This document shows positions 34,741-43,489 of a DNA stretch of 64,000 nucleotides, in pieces; the stretch's first letter is position 1, and the number at the start of each line of letters is the position of its first letter. The DNA comes from Roseomonas fluvialis. GTDB lineage: Bacteria > Pseudomonadota > Alphaproteobacteria > Acetobacterales > Acetobacteraceae. Both the position numbers and the translations under genes were made by a program. The notes below the pieces were generated by a model that was not told the origin of the DNA, searched no databases, and worked only from the letters and a program-made list of their open reading frames with translations. The stretch lies in the NCBI RefSeq assembly GCF_022846615.1, contig NZ_AP025637.1:3931001-3995000 (forward strand), written 5' to 3'.

Positions 34741-35745
34741 TCAATCGGGATCGACCCGCGAGAGGTACAGCAGCGCATCCTCGCGGCGCGGCAGGATGTC
34801 CTCGATGGTGCAGGGGTGCACCTGGCCGTCGAAGCCGATCTCGCGCAGCGGGAACAGGTCGGCGATCTCGCGCAGCGTCTCGGCCGCCTGGCGGCAGCGC
34901 CCGGGGTTGAACTCCATCACGACCTTGATGTCGGGATTGCGCCCGATCATCTGCTGCATGCCGCGCCAGACCAGTTCCTCCGCGCCCTCGACGTCGATTT
35001 TCACGAAGTCCACGCGCCCGGGCATCGCATCATCGAGCGAGCGCACCTGCACCTCATAGACGTTCGACGAGGAATCGTGGCGCATCGCGGCGGCCGCCTC
35101 CGCCTCATGGAGCAGCCGCCCGTTCTTCGGCTCGGCCTCGGTCGCGAAGAACAGCATCGGGCGGCCCGAGGCGGCGGCCAGCGCGACCGGATGGACCTGC
35201 ACCGTCTGCCAGAAGCCGTTCAGCGCCGCGGTCTGGCGCAGCAGCTGCACCATCCGCGGATTGGGCTCGAAGGCGTGCACCACGCCCTCGTGGCCCACCA
35301 GGTCGGCCATCAGCACCGCGTAGTAGCCGTGGTTCGCCCCGACATCGAGCGCGACCTGACCGGGCTTCACGTTGCGCCAAATGAATTCGGTCAGCCAGTA
35401 TTCCCAGAAGCCCTCGAACATCAGATGCGGCGCGAAGCCGACATCGCGACGGTCGAGGTACATCTTGTAGCGGCCAAGCATGCGGCACAGGATCGTGGTC
35501 GCATCCACCTGCACGTTCATGCAGCGCGCGCGCATCATGCCCTCGGCCATCACGCGGTCGCCCATGTCGCGCATCTGCGCCACCGTGACATAGGGCAGCA
35601 CGGCGTCGCCCGCGGCCGCGAGACGCTGGATCGTCGCGTTGGCCTGGCGCAATTCGGCCTGCAGAACATCGATGCGGCTTTCGATCGATGACAGCCTCTG
35701 TCCGATGCTCGGCGCCGGGTCGGTGCCCGCGGTCATGTCGTCCAT
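34741..35745 (-). CDS. FkbM family SAM-dependent methyltransferase
   Basis: The roughly 334-residue protein has an N-terminal coiled-coil-like region (SSIESRIDVLQAELRQANATIQRL) and the FkbM Rossmann core: ALDVGANHGYYAVLMADLVG, VVHAFEPNPRMVQLL and VDFVKIDVEGAEELVWRGM. FkbM enzymes O-methylate sugars in polysaccharides or antibiotics. The start is uncertain: ATG codons at 35805, 35745 and 35736 are possible, and 35745 has GGAG about 12 nt upstream. Pairing with a sulfotransferase-like gene suggests modification of one surface glycan, which is inference. Confidence 0.85.
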   Translation of the reverse strand: MDDMTAGTDPAPSIGQRLSSIESRIDVLQAELRQANATIQRLAAAGDAVLPYVTVAQMRDMGDRVMAEGMMRARCMNVQVDATTILCRMLGRYKMYLDRRDVGFAPHLMFEGFWEYWLTEFIWRNVKPGQVALDVGANHGYYAVLMADLVGHEGVVHAFEPNPRMVQLLRQTAALNGFWQTVQVHPVALAAASGRPMLFFATEAEPKNGRLLHEAEAAAAMRHDSSSNVYEVQVRSLDDAMPGRVDFVKIDVEGAEELVWRGMQQMIGRNPDIKVVMEFNPGRCRQAAETLREIADLFPLREIGFDGQVHPCTIEDILPRREDALLYLSRVDPD

Positions 35746-35822
35746 CGCCAGGGTCGCTCCCCGCGCCACCGCGGCGCCTCTATCAAGGTCGTTTCGGGAT
35801 ACCATGCACCCCGACGGTGCGC

Positions 35823-35939
35823 CTAGAGCAGCGCCCGGCTGACCGGAACCGCTGACCTGACACAAGCGGCTCCGGAATCGTTGTTTTTCAAGGCAAGGCA
35901 TCCGACCGGACGATTCCATCCGATCGGCTCATGCTCTAG
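35823..35939. repeat. 117-bp dispersed element with CTAGAGCA terminal inverted repeats
   Basis: The ends are CTAGAGCA (35823-35830) and TGCTCTAG (35932-35939), perfect 8-bp inverted repeats. Inside are two near-perfect stems: CCGGAACCGCT/AGCGGCTCCGG (35843-35875) and CCGACCGGA/TCCGATCGG. It lies between the FkbM gene and der. No coding frame is supported. It looks like a MITE- or REP-type element. Confidence 0.7.
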
Positions 35940-35976
35940 CTCAGGACCGTAGCGCCCCGCAGCGCCGCGACCTGCA

Positions 35977-37326
35977 TCACTCCTCGGCGTAGGGGTTCTT
36001 GGTGCCGCGCAGCTGCAGCCTGATGGGCACGCCCGGCATGGCGAAGGTGTCGCGGAAGGTGTTCACCAGATAGCGGCGGTAATCCTCCGGCAGATCCTCG
36101 GCGCGCGTGCCGAAGATCGCGATGGTCGGCGGGCGCGCCTTGGGCATGGTGCCGTAGCGCAGCTTGATGCGCCGCCCTTCCACCGCCGGCGGCGGATGGC
36201 GCGACAGCGCGCCTTCCAGCCAGCGATTCAGCTCGCCGGTGCCCACGCGCTTGTTCCACAGCGCATAGGCCGTGCGCACCGCGGGCATCAGCTTGTCCAC
36301 GCCACGCCCGGTCTGCGCCGAGAGCGGCACGACCGCGATGCCGCGCAGCTGCGCGAGCGATGCCATCAGCGTGTCGTCGAGCACCCGGCGCGTCGCTGCG
36401 CGGTCCTCGACCGCGTCCCACTTGTTGAAGGCGATCACGATGCCGCGGCCCTCGCGCTCCGCCAGGCGGGCGATGCGCAAATCCTGCTCGTCCATGCCGA
36501 GCAGCGCGTCCACCACCAGGATCACCACCTCGGCTTCCTTGAGCGCGCCGAGCGTGGCGGCGACCGACATCTGCTCGAGCCGTTCCTGGATGCGTGCCTT
36601 CTTGCGCATTCCCGCGGTATCGACCAGGCGCACGCGCCCGCCGGTGTGGTCGACCCATTCGTGGGCCACGGAATCGCGCGTCAGGCCCGGCTCGGGCCCG
36701 GTGATCATGCGCTCCTCGCCCATCAGGGCGTTCAGCAGGGTCGACTTGCCGGCATTGGGGCGGCCCACGATGGCGATGCGCAGCGGGCGGTCGGGATCTT
36801 CCGCCGCGTCCTCCGGCTCGTCCTCGGGCGGGGCGCCGAGTGCTTCGGTCACCGCCTCGTGCAGCGCGCCCAGGCCCTCATTGTGCTCGGCGCTGACCGC
36901 GACGGGGTCGCCCAGGCCGAGTTCGAAGGCCTCCATCGCGGCCGCGATGCCGCCGCGGCCCTCGGCCTTGTTCGCCACCACCAGCACCGGCAGCGCGGCC
37001 TTGCGCAGCCAGGCGGCGAAGGCGCGGTCGGCGGGTGTCAGCCCGGCGCGCGCATCGATCACGAACAACACCAGGTCGGCGGCGCGCAAGGCGGCCTCGG
37101 AGCTCTGGCGCATCCGCCCCGCCACGGTATCGGGCGGCGCTTCCTCGAGACCCGCGGTGTCGACCAGCGTGACATCCCGCCCGCCGATGCGCGCCTCCGC
37201 CTGCTTGCGGTCGCGCGTGACACCGGGCGTGTCGTCCACGATGGCGATGCGCCGCTGCGCCAGGCGGTTGAACAGCGTGGACTTGCCGACATTGGGCCGG
37301 CCCAGGATCACGACGGTGGGGGTCAT
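35977..37326 (-). CDS. der: ribosome-assembly GTPase Der (EngA)
   Basis: The 449-residue protein has two tandem GTPase domains: the first P-loop GRPNVGKST near residue 9 with DTPGVTRDRK and VDTAGLEE, the second GRPNAGKST near residue 189 with DTAGMRKKARI and NKWD. A KH-like C-terminal domain ends RGTKNPYAEE. Der is needed for 50S subunit maturation. It lies 12 bp downstream of bamB; the yfgM-bamB-der order is widely conserved. Confidence 0.97.
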   Translation of the reverse strand: MTPTVVILGRPNVGKSTLFNRLAQRRIAIVDDTPGVTRDRKQAEARIGGRDVTLVDTAGLEEAPPDTVAGRMRQSSEAALRAADLVLFVIDARAGLTPADRAFAAWLRKAALPVLVVANKAEGRGGIAAAMEAFELGLGDPVAVSAEHNEGLGALHEAVTEALGAPPEDEPEDAAEDPDRPLRIAIVGRPNAGKSTLLNALMGEERMITGPEPGLTRDSVAHEWVDHTGGRVRLVDTAGMRKKARIQERLEQMSVAATLGALKEAEVVILVVDALLGMDEQDLRIARLAEREGRGIVIAFNKWDAVEDRAATRRVLDDTLMASLAQLRGIAVVPLSAQTGRGVDKLMPAVRTAYALWNKRVGTGELNRWLEGALSRHPPPAVEGRRIKLRYGTMPKARPPTIAIFGTRAEDLPEDYRRYLVNTFRDTFAMPGVPIRLQLRGTKNPYAEE

Positions 37327-37338
37327 GGCGCGGCGCGC

Positions 37339-38679
37339 TCAGCCGGCGCCGGCGAAGGCGACCAGCGTCGCGTCGTCGGTCGCCGCCAGCAGCAGGTTGC
37401 CCGCGACGATGGGCTGCAACGAGAGCGGCCCGGGCAGCGCGGTGCGGCCCGTCACCTCGCCGGTGGCGGGGTCGATCGCGACCAGTTCGTCGCGGCTGGT
37501 GCCAACCAGCAGGCGCCCGCCGGCCAGCACGGGGGAGGACAGGCCAATGCGTTCCTGCGGCCGGCTGCCGCGCGCGGGCGGGCGCAGGGATGTCGCCCAG
37601 CGCACCAGCCCGCTGTCGCGCCCGATCGCCGCGACCTGGCCGACATCATTGGCCAGGAAGGCCCAGTCGCCCGCCACCCAGGGGGCCTCGGTGCCGCCGG
37701 TCTCCTCCTCCCAGAGCCGCCGGCCCGACCGCAGGTCGACACAGATGGTCAGGCCACCGACGCCGACCGCGATGACACGCCCGCCCGCGATCACCGGGCT
37801 CGCGCGCACGCCGGCGATGTCCGACAGCGCGCCGGTGCCCGCCGCGGCCAGGCTCTCGCTCCAGAGCACCCGCCCGTCGGTGGCGCGCAGCGCGAACAAC
37901 TCGCCGGAGGGGAAGCCGCAGACCACCGCCTCGCCCTCGACCGCCGGGGCGGGCAGGCCGAAGGGGATGGTGACGGTGGGGGTCGCGCGGTGGGTCCAGA
38001 TGCGGCGCCCGTCCTCGGCCGACAGGCAGACCAGGTGACTCGCGACGGTGGGCACGAGGACGCGGCCCTCGGCGATGGTGGGCGCGCCGCGCGCCGGGGC
38101 GGGCAGGTCCACGCGCCAGCGAATGGCGCCATCCGCGGCGTTCAGCGCCAGCAGTTCTGACAGGCCGGTGGCGACGAACAGCGTATCCCCCGCCAGCCCC
38201 AGGCCAGGACCGATCGACCCCGCGCTCTCGTTCGGCCGACTGACGTCGCGCCGCCAGCGCCGCCCGCCGGTCGCGAGGTCGATGGCCACGACATCGCTCG
38301 AGGCATCGCCGGCGAAGACCATGCCGCCGCCCGCCACGGGCCCGGCGGCCAGGCGCTGGCGGTAGCCCGTGCCGCTGCCGAATCCGCTGCTCCAGGCGCG
38401 CGAAAGTGCGCCGCCCAGCGCAGGATGCCCGCCGGAATGCGCCGCATCGCCGCCCTGCTGCGGCCAGTCGGCGCGCGGGACGGGCGCCGGCAGCACCACC
38501 GCGGTGCCCTGGGCGTTGGCATCCACCTGCAGGGTGCGTTCAGGCACGGTCATCACGGCGCGGCGGTCGCCTTCGAAGCGTTCGCGGCGCTCGCCGAAGA
38601 TGTTGTCGATCGTCTCGCAGCCGCCGAGCAGCCCGGCGGTGCCGAACAGCGCGGCGCGGCGCGTGAGGCGCGCGGCCAT
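37339..38679 (-). CDS. bamB: outer-membrane assembly lipoprotein BamB-like, PQQ beta-propeller
   Basis: The 446-residue protein opens RLTRRAALFGTAGLLGGCET. This combines a lipobox (LLGGC) with a twin-arginine-like motif, which is unusual for BamB. The rest is a beta-propeller of PQQ-like repeats (VVAIDLATGGRRWRRDV, LLALNAADGAIRWRVDL, LFALRATDGRVLWSESL, LVAIDPATGEVTGRTAL). BamB is a lipoprotein of the BAM complex that inserts barrels. Position between yfgM and der supports the identity. The ATG shares one base with the upstream stop (TGATG). Confidence 0.88.
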   Translation of the reverse strand: MAARLTRRAALFGTAGLLGGCETIDNIFGERRERFEGDRRAVMTVPERTLQVDANAQGTAVVLPAPVPRADWPQQGGDAAHSGGHPALGGALSRAWSSGFGSGTGYRQRLAAGPVAGGGMVFAGDASSDVVAIDLATGGRRWRRDVSRPNESAGSIGPGLGLAGDTLFVATGLSELLALNAADGAIRWRVDLPAPARGAPTIAEGRVLVPTVASHLVCLSAEDGRRIWTHRATPTVTIPFGLPAPAVEGEAVVCGFPSGELFALRATDGRVLWSESLAAAGTGALSDIAGVRASPVIAGGRVIAVGVGGLTICVDLRSGRRLWEEETGGTEAPWVAGDWAFLANDVGQVAAIGRDSGLVRWATSLRPPARGSRPQERIGLSSPVLAGGRLLVGTSRDELVAIDPATGEVTGRTALPGPLSLQPIVAGNLLLAATDDATLVAFAGAG

Positions 38680-39368
38680 CAGCCGGCGATCCCCGCGGCA
38701 ATGCGCTGGGCGCGGTCGCGGATGGCGCGCGGCGCGGTCACGTCGGCGGCCAGGGCTTCCAGCGTGCGGCGCGCCTCGGCCGGCTGGCCGGCGCGCAGCG
38801 CGACCAGGGCGGCGAGTTCGCGCGCCGACGCACTCCAGGGCTGGTCGGGGCGCGCCAGCGGCGCGATGCGCGCGGCGAGCACCGCGGGATCGCCGCTGTC
38901 GATCGACCGCAGGACCCACATCAGCGACGCCAGGTCGCGATAGAGCGGATCGATCGAGGTATCTGCGGCGACGCGGTCGTACAGCGCGAGCGCGGCGGCG
39001 CGGTCGCCGGTCTCGGCCTTCAGCGCGGCGGCGCGCAGCAGGGCGATGGTGCGGTAGCCGGCCGGCGCCTGCGGCGCCAGGCCTTCGAACCGGCCGGTGA
39101 TCGCGGGCAGGTCGGCACCCTCGGCCTCGGCAGCGCGATGCGCGGCCAGGAAGGCGGTGGCGGCGGCATCGCGCTGGCGGCCTTCGTACCATTGCCAGCC
39201 CTGCCAGCCGGCGACGCCGGCGATGACCAGCACGAGCGCGCCGATCACCGGCGTGGCGAAGCGCCGCCACATCTGGGCGGCGCGTTCGGCGCGGAGATCC
39301 TCCGCCACCTCGTCGAAGATATCGGGCAAGTGCGGCACCTCTGTCTGCGGCGGGCGGGCCTGGCCCAC
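38679..39368 (-). CDS. YfgM-like tetratricopeptide membrane protein
   Basis: The roughly 229-residue protein has an N-terminal acidic helix (LPDIFDEVAEDLRAERAAQMWRRF), one membrane helix (TPVIGALVLVIAGVAGWQGW) and a TPR-like helical periplasmic part (LARPDQPWSASARELAALVALRAGQ). It matches the YfgM/TPR_21 family, ancillary to the Sec translocon and periplasmic chaperones. The start is uncertain: GTG at 39368 is the longest, but a TTG at 39329 has AGAGG 8 nt upstream and begins exactly at LPDIFDEV. bamB follows with a one-base overlap. Confidence 0.85.
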   Translation of the reverse strand: MGQARPPQTEVPHLPDIFDEVAEDLRAERAAQMWRRFATPVIGALVLVIAGVAGWQGWQWYEGRQRDAAATAFLAAHRAAEAEGADLPAITGRFEGLAPQAPAGYRTIALLRAAALKAETGDRAAALALYDRVAADTSIDPLYRDLASLMWVLRSIDSGDPAVLAARIAPLARPDQPWSASARELAALVALRAGQPAEARRTLEALAADVTAPRAIRDRAQRIAAGIAG

Positions 39369-39437
39369 CCCCCGGAAGGGGGCGGACCATACAGGCCCGT
39401 TGGCGGGGCGTTAAGCCCGCAAGGGTTTCCATGCGGC

Positions 39438-40052
39438 ATGCGCCTTCCCGCCCTTCCCCTGCTGGCTGCCCTGCTGCCCGGCTGTGCCGCGATCGGCGCA
39501 CCGGGCGCGCCCCTCATTGCCATCCCCGCGGTGGTCGAGGCCGTCTCGTTGCGCGCCTTCGGGCGTACGGTTGGCGACGGCCTCGTTTCACTGGCAACGG
39601 GGGAGGATTGCTCGATCGCGCGAATTGGCCGGGGCGATTCGTATTGCGGGCAGGACAATGCGCCAACGCCGCCGCCGATGTGCACCCGGTCGCTCGGCGC
39701 GGTCGATTGCTGGACGGTGCCGCCGGCGGCCTGGCCGGCCTATCGCGGCGTGGCGGACGGCCCGGCGACGCTGACCGAGGCGCAGGAGAACAACCGCATC
39801 GGCTGGGGCGGGCGGATCACCCGGGCGCTGGAACGCGCCGCCACGCCGGCCCCTGCCCCGCCGCCCGAACCGGTGCAGGTGGTGGTGCCGGCACCCACCG
39901 TCGTGATGGCCCCGATCCCCGCCCCTTCCCCCGCCATCCAGGCGGTGGCGGCCGAGGCGGCGGCCCGCGCGGTGCCAGGGCCGCCCCAGGGTGCGGCGGC
40001 CGGCGCGGCGGTGCGCGCGCTCGAGGCGACGCAGCCCTCCGCAGGGCAGTAG
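39438..40052 (+). CDS. lipoprotein of unknown function
   Basis: The 204-residue protein has a short lipoprotein signal (MRLPALPLLAALLPGCAAIG) with the lipobox LLPGC, cysteine at 16. A middle region carries several cysteines (GEDCSIARI, DSYCGQDN, MCTRSLGAVDCW). The tail is long and rich in proline, alanine and valine, as expected for a disordered periplasmic end. I recognise no domain. It is divergent from yfgM, with starts 69 bp apart. Confidence 0.75.
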   Translation: MRLPALPLLAALLPGCAAIGAPGAPLIAIPAVVEAVSLRAFGRTVGDGLVSLATGEDCSIARIGRGDSYCGQDNAPTPPPMCTRSLGAVDCWTVPPAAWPAYRGVADGPATLTEAQENNRIGWGGRITRALERAATPAPAPPPEPVQVVVPAPTVVMAPIPAPSPAIQAVAAEAAARAVPGPPQGAAAGAAVRALEATQPSAGQ

Positions 40053-40264
40053 GGCCGCGCGCTGCCACATGGAACCGCTGGCGCGGCAGCGTCGACCGGG
40101 CGGTGGCTCCTGCGGGGCCTCGTGCTGACCAGAGAAGGGCGCCGCCCGGATGATGCCATCCGGCTGGATCACGCCCGAGAGCAGATCCCAATCAGATCAG
40201 GTGGATATGCCCGCACGTCCAAACGGCAGGAGGCGTTGCCGCGAGCCGAGGTGCGCGGCGGCCC

Positions 40265-40978
40265 TCAGCCGCCCAGGCGGATCGTTTCGCCGTTGCCGGG
40301 CCCGCCGGGCTCGCACAGCGCGGCGATGCCTGGGGCGACCGCCGCCGGGTCGGCGATGCGCGACGGATCCTGGCCGGGGAAGGCATTGGCGCGCAGTTGC
40401 GTCGCGACCGGGCCGGGGTCGGCCAGGATGACACGCAGCGGGGTGGTCGCGACCTCAGCGGCCCAGCAGCGCACCAGGTGCTCCATTCCCGCCTTGGCGG
40501 CGCCGTACAGGCCCCAATAGGCGGCGGGGGCGGCCGCGACCGCATCGGTCAGCACCACCGCACAGCCGGCGGGCGCGGCGCGCAAGGGTGGGTCGCAGGT
40601 GCGAATCATCCGCCAGGTGGCGGACAGGTTCACCGCCAGCGACTCCTCCATGTCCCGCGGCTGGATATGCGCCACGGGCGTCAGCTTCGGCAGCACCCCG
40701 GCCGCATGGACCAGGATGTCGAGCCGCCCGAATCGCGCAACGACGGACGGCCCCAGCATGTCAATGTCCTGCGCGCGCTTCTGCAGGTCGAGCGGCAGCA
40801 GCGTGGCCGGCAGCCCGCCCGTGGCGCGGATGGCGTCGTCCGTTTCCTCGAGCCCGCCCTGAGTGCGCGCCACCAGCACGCATTGCGCTCCGCGGCGGGC
40901 GAGTTCGACGGCGACGGCAGCGCCGATCCCGCGGGAGGCGCCGGTGACCAGGGCAACCTGGCCGGTGAGGGAAGACAT
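40265..40978 (-). CDS. short-chain dehydrogenase/reductase
   Basis: The 237-residue classical SDR begins SLTGQVALVTGASRGIGAAVA. The cofactor acidic/arginine region is LVARTQGGLEETD, the NAG equivalent is HAAGVLP, and the active-site YxxxK is YGAAKAGMEHLVRC. The Asn-Ala-Gly motif is altered to HAAG. It resembles YciK-type oxidoreductases of unknown substrate (Ser-Leu-Thr-Gly start, proximal end REDP-like ADPGPVATQL). The upstream 82 bp to the next gene hold no visible gene. Confidence 0.85.
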   Translation of the reverse strand: MSSLTGQVALVTGASRGIGAAVAVELARRGAQCVLVARTQGGLEETDDAIRATGGLPATLLPLDLQKRAQDIDMLGPSVVARFGRLDILVHAAGVLPKLTPVAHIQPRDMEESLAVNLSATWRMIRTCDPPLRAAPAGCAVVLTDAVAAAPAAYWGLYGAAKAGMEHLVRCWAAEVATTPLRVILADPGPVATQLRANAFPGQDPSRIADPAAVAPGIAALCEPGGPGNGETIRLGG

Positions 40979-41060
40979 GGCGGTGGGCGTTCTCGGCTGT
41001 GGCGGGTGCGTGCGGGCGCACTCCTTCACCGGATGGCGCGCGGTGTCAAAGTCGCGACGG

Positions 41061-41891
41061 TCAGCCCGCCGGGCCGGTGCGGCGCGCCATCAGGCGGTTG
41101 CCGGGGCGCTCGGAGGCATAGGCCACCTCGGCGAAGCCGCGCAGGCGGTGTTCGATGCTTTCGAAGGCGGCGCGCTGGGCGGGGCTGAGCGGGGCGTCCG
41201 GCGTCTCGGTCCGATGCGTCAGGTAGCGCGCGAGCGTGCCGGCGCCGCGGCGATGCGCGGCGGCGACCAGCGCGCCCTCGCTCAGCGTGATCTCCTGGCC
41301 GTTCAGGCCACGGATGGTGAGGCCCACCACGCCCATGGTGCCGCCGCGGTCGAGGATGGTCTCCTGCCGCGCGAGGTAGGCCGACATCGCGGCCTCCTGC
41401 GCGGCGGGGCTGGCGAGGAAGCTCGCCTCGTCGGTCACGCCGTGGCGTTGGGCGGTGGCGGACCAGGCGCCGTCGGGGTCCATCCAGCCGATGTCACGCA
41501 GCGCGATGGGCAGGAACTGGTAGCGGCCGAGCGCGCCGGAGGATGGGTTGCGCAGGCCATAGCCGTCGTTGACGTGTTCGGCGCTGCGCTCGGCCTCGGC
41601 GATGCGGTGGCGGAACAGGGCGTTGGCCTGGCCTTCCCAGGGGCGCAGGCTGGGGGCCTGCAGGGTGCCCGGGGCGACCGGGCGGGCCACCACCGGCGTC
41701 GCGGCCGGGGCCGGGATGCGCGCGACGGCGGGCTGCGCCGCCGGGCGCGGCTGCGGCGCCGGCGTGGGCACGGCGGGCGGGGTGGCCCGTGCCAGCGCGG
41801 GCTTGAAGTCCCGGGCCTTGGGCGCACGCCCCGGCGGCGTGGCGGGCGGAGCCGGCGGGCCGGCCGGACGGGGGGCGGTCGGGCTGGTCAT
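41061..41891 (-). CDS. lysozyme-fold (transglycosylase-like) protein with a proline-rich N-terminus
   Basis: The 276-residue protein has about 95 residues of Pro/Ala-rich low-complexity sequence, then a folded part starting PWEGQANALFRHRIAEAE. This contains DGYGLRNPSSGALGRYQFLPIALRDIGWMD, resembling the AAGRYQF-type motif of phage-like lysozymes and SLT domains. A catalytic role cannot be confirmed from sequence. There is no obvious signal peptide, so a Sec-secreted enzyme is not assured. It is followed downstream by the SDR gene. Confidence 0.6.
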   Translation of the reverse strand: MTSPTAPRPAGPPAPPATPPGRAPKARDFKPALARATPPAVPTPAPQPRPAAQPAVARIPAPAATPVVARPVAPGTLQAPSLRPWEGQANALFRHRIAEAERSAEHVNDGYGLRNPSSGALGRYQFLPIALRDIGWMDPDGAWSATAQRHGVTDEASFLASPAAQEAAMSAYLARQETILDRGGTMGVVGLTIRGLNGQEITLSEGALVAAAHRRGAGTLARYLTHRTETPDAPLSPAQRAAFESIEHRLRGFAEVAYASERPGNRLMARRTGPAG

Positions 41892-42026
41892 GCCGGCACA
41901 TCCTGCCGGGTGAAGGTCAAGGAGAGGTGAAGCGGGCCAGGTTCGGCGCGGATCGACGTCGACACGGGATTCAATGCCCCCGGGAGCCCGGGCCCGATGA
42001 CACGGCGGTTCCTGCGGCAAGCGCCG

Positions 42027-42488
42027 CTACACCCAGCGCCGCACCCGCGCCCGGTAGGCCGCGTAGGCCGCGCCGAACCGGGTGGCGAGGTAGGCTTCCT
42101 CCTTCGCCACCACCAGCCGGTCCAGCACCAGGTGCGCCAGCACCACCGCAACCCAGCCCCACAGATCCCCCCAGCGCAGCGCGAAGCCCGCCACCGCGAG
42201 CAGGAAACCCAGGTAGATCGGGTTGCGGCTGAAGCGGAACGGCCCGCCCTCGACCATCGCCGCGTCGGGCTTGTCGGGGCGCGGATCGGTGCCGGCGCGC
42301 ACCATCACCAGGATGGCCCAGCCGATCAGCGCGAGGGCCGCGAAGATCAGCAGCGAACCGAAGGCCGGCAGCGGCGGGCCGATCGGCACCGGGACCAGCT
42401 GGCGCAGCAGCCAGGCGGCCGCCAGCAGCGCGGCCACCAGCACCGGCGGCGGAATGCGCACGCCCGGGCCGTGGTCGGGGGTCGTCAT
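42027..42488 (-). CDS. isoprenylcysteine carboxyl methyltransferase-like membrane protein
   Basis: The 153-residue membrane protein has four or five helices and the ICMT/PEMT-type C-terminal signature GPFRFSRNPIYLGFLLAVAGFAL, with EEAYLATRFGAAYAAYRARVRRW at the end. Bacterial relatives methylate unknown small or membrane-bound substrates with S-adenosylmethionine. It overlaps the ygfZ start region by 4 nt in the order ygfZ then this gene... read on the minus strand, its ATG at 42488 lies over the ygfZ stop (42485-42487). Confidence 0.87.
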   Translation of the reverse strand: MTTPDHGPGVRIPPPVLVAALLAAAWLLRQLVPVPIGPPLPAFGSLLIFAALALIGWAILVMVRAGTDPRPDKPDAAMVEGGPFRFSRNPIYLGFLLAVAGFALRWGDLWGWVAVVLAHLVLDRLVVAKEEAYLATRFGAAYAAYRARVRRWV

Positions 42489-43309
42489 GCCTGCTCGCGC
42501 GCGGGCAGGCGCATCCAGTCAGGGACCTCGGGATGCACCAAGGATGACCCGGCGCGCAGCGGCCCCCGGTCCAGCGCATCCAGGCGCAGCAGGGCGAGGC
42601 CGAGCCGATCCCGCCCCGAGCGCATCTGGCCGACCTCGGCGCCGGCCTCGTCGGTCAGAGCCGCGCCATGCGGCGGCAAGGGGCCGTCCACCAGCACCGG
42701 CACGAGCCGCCGCTTGAGCAGCCCACGATAGCGCGTGCGGGCCGTCAGTTCCTGGCCCATGTAGCAGCCCTTCGACCACGAGACGCCGTTCAGTTCGTCG
42801 AAGCCACCTTCGAGTAGGACGGATTTCTCGCTCTCCATGTCCTTCGAGCCATCCGGCAGGCCCAGCCGAAGGCGATGGAGGTCGTACGCCTCGGCTGTCT
42901 CCGATCCGGCCAGCGGCGTCCGCGCAAGGATCCGCCAGCCCGCTTCCGGCAGACGGGGGTCGCGGCCGCCGAAACCCTCGAGGATCTCGCCCGCGCCCCA
43001 GGCGGCATGGACGTGCCAGTCCTCCGACGCATCGCGCAGTTCGACCTTGGAGCGCAGCCGGAAGCGCGAAAGCCGCTGCAGAAGCATCGGGATCTGCGCG
43101 CGCTCGGCATCGAGCAGCAACGAGTCGCCGGTGGCGAGGACGAAGAAATCCGCCAGCCACTTCCCCTGGGGGGTCAGCAGGGCGGCCCAGACGGCCGTCC
43201 CGCCCGGGATGGCGGATACGTCATTCGACACAAGGCCTTGCAGAAAGGCGACCCGGTCCGGGCCGGTCAGTTCGAGCACGCCGCGGTCGGGAAGAAGCGC
43301 TGTCGTCAT
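42485..43309 (-). CDS. ygfZ: YgfZ/GcvT-like iron-sulfur assembly folate-binding protein
   Basis: The 274-residue GcvT-fold protein contains the hallmark KGCYMGQELTART, in which the cysteine is essential, and the start ALLPDRGVLELTGPDRVAFLQGLVSND. YgfZ supports maintenance of certain [4Fe-4S] enzymes such as MiaB in a folate-dependent way. The length is usual. It lies 180 bp from, and divergent to, the family 9 glycosyltransferase gene; that gap shows no additional gene. Confidence 0.93.
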   Translation of the reverse strand: MTTALLPDRGVLELTGPDRVAFLQGLVSNDVSAIPGGTAVWAALLTPQGKWLADFFVLATGDSLLLDAERAQIPMLLQRLSRFRLRSKVELRDASEDWHVHAAWGAGEILEGFGGRDPRLPEAGWRILARTPLAGSETAEAYDLHRLRLGLPDGSKDMESEKSVLLEGGFDELNGVSWSKGCYMGQELTARTRYRGLLKRRLVPVLVDGPLPPHGAALTDEAGAEVGQMRSGRDRLGLALLRLDALDRGPLRAGSSLVHPEVPDWMRLPAREQA

Positions 43310-43489
43310 GCCAGCACAGGTGTGCCGGCCAGGGCCGCCGCGCAACCACCCCGCCGGCCCGCACGCCCCGCCGCCGGCAGGCCCCGGGCGGGCGGCGGTC
43401 CGGCCCGGTGCGCAGCGCCGCGCGCACGGGTGACCGGTGCCGCGGGACGCAGCCTCCCGCCCGCGCGCGGGGCGTGATACAGCCGCGCC

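Noticed and set aside
40178..40205. Third member of the CTAGAGCA element family
   Set aside because: Similarity is limited to about 20 bp, so it is mentioned in a finding but not listed as a feature.
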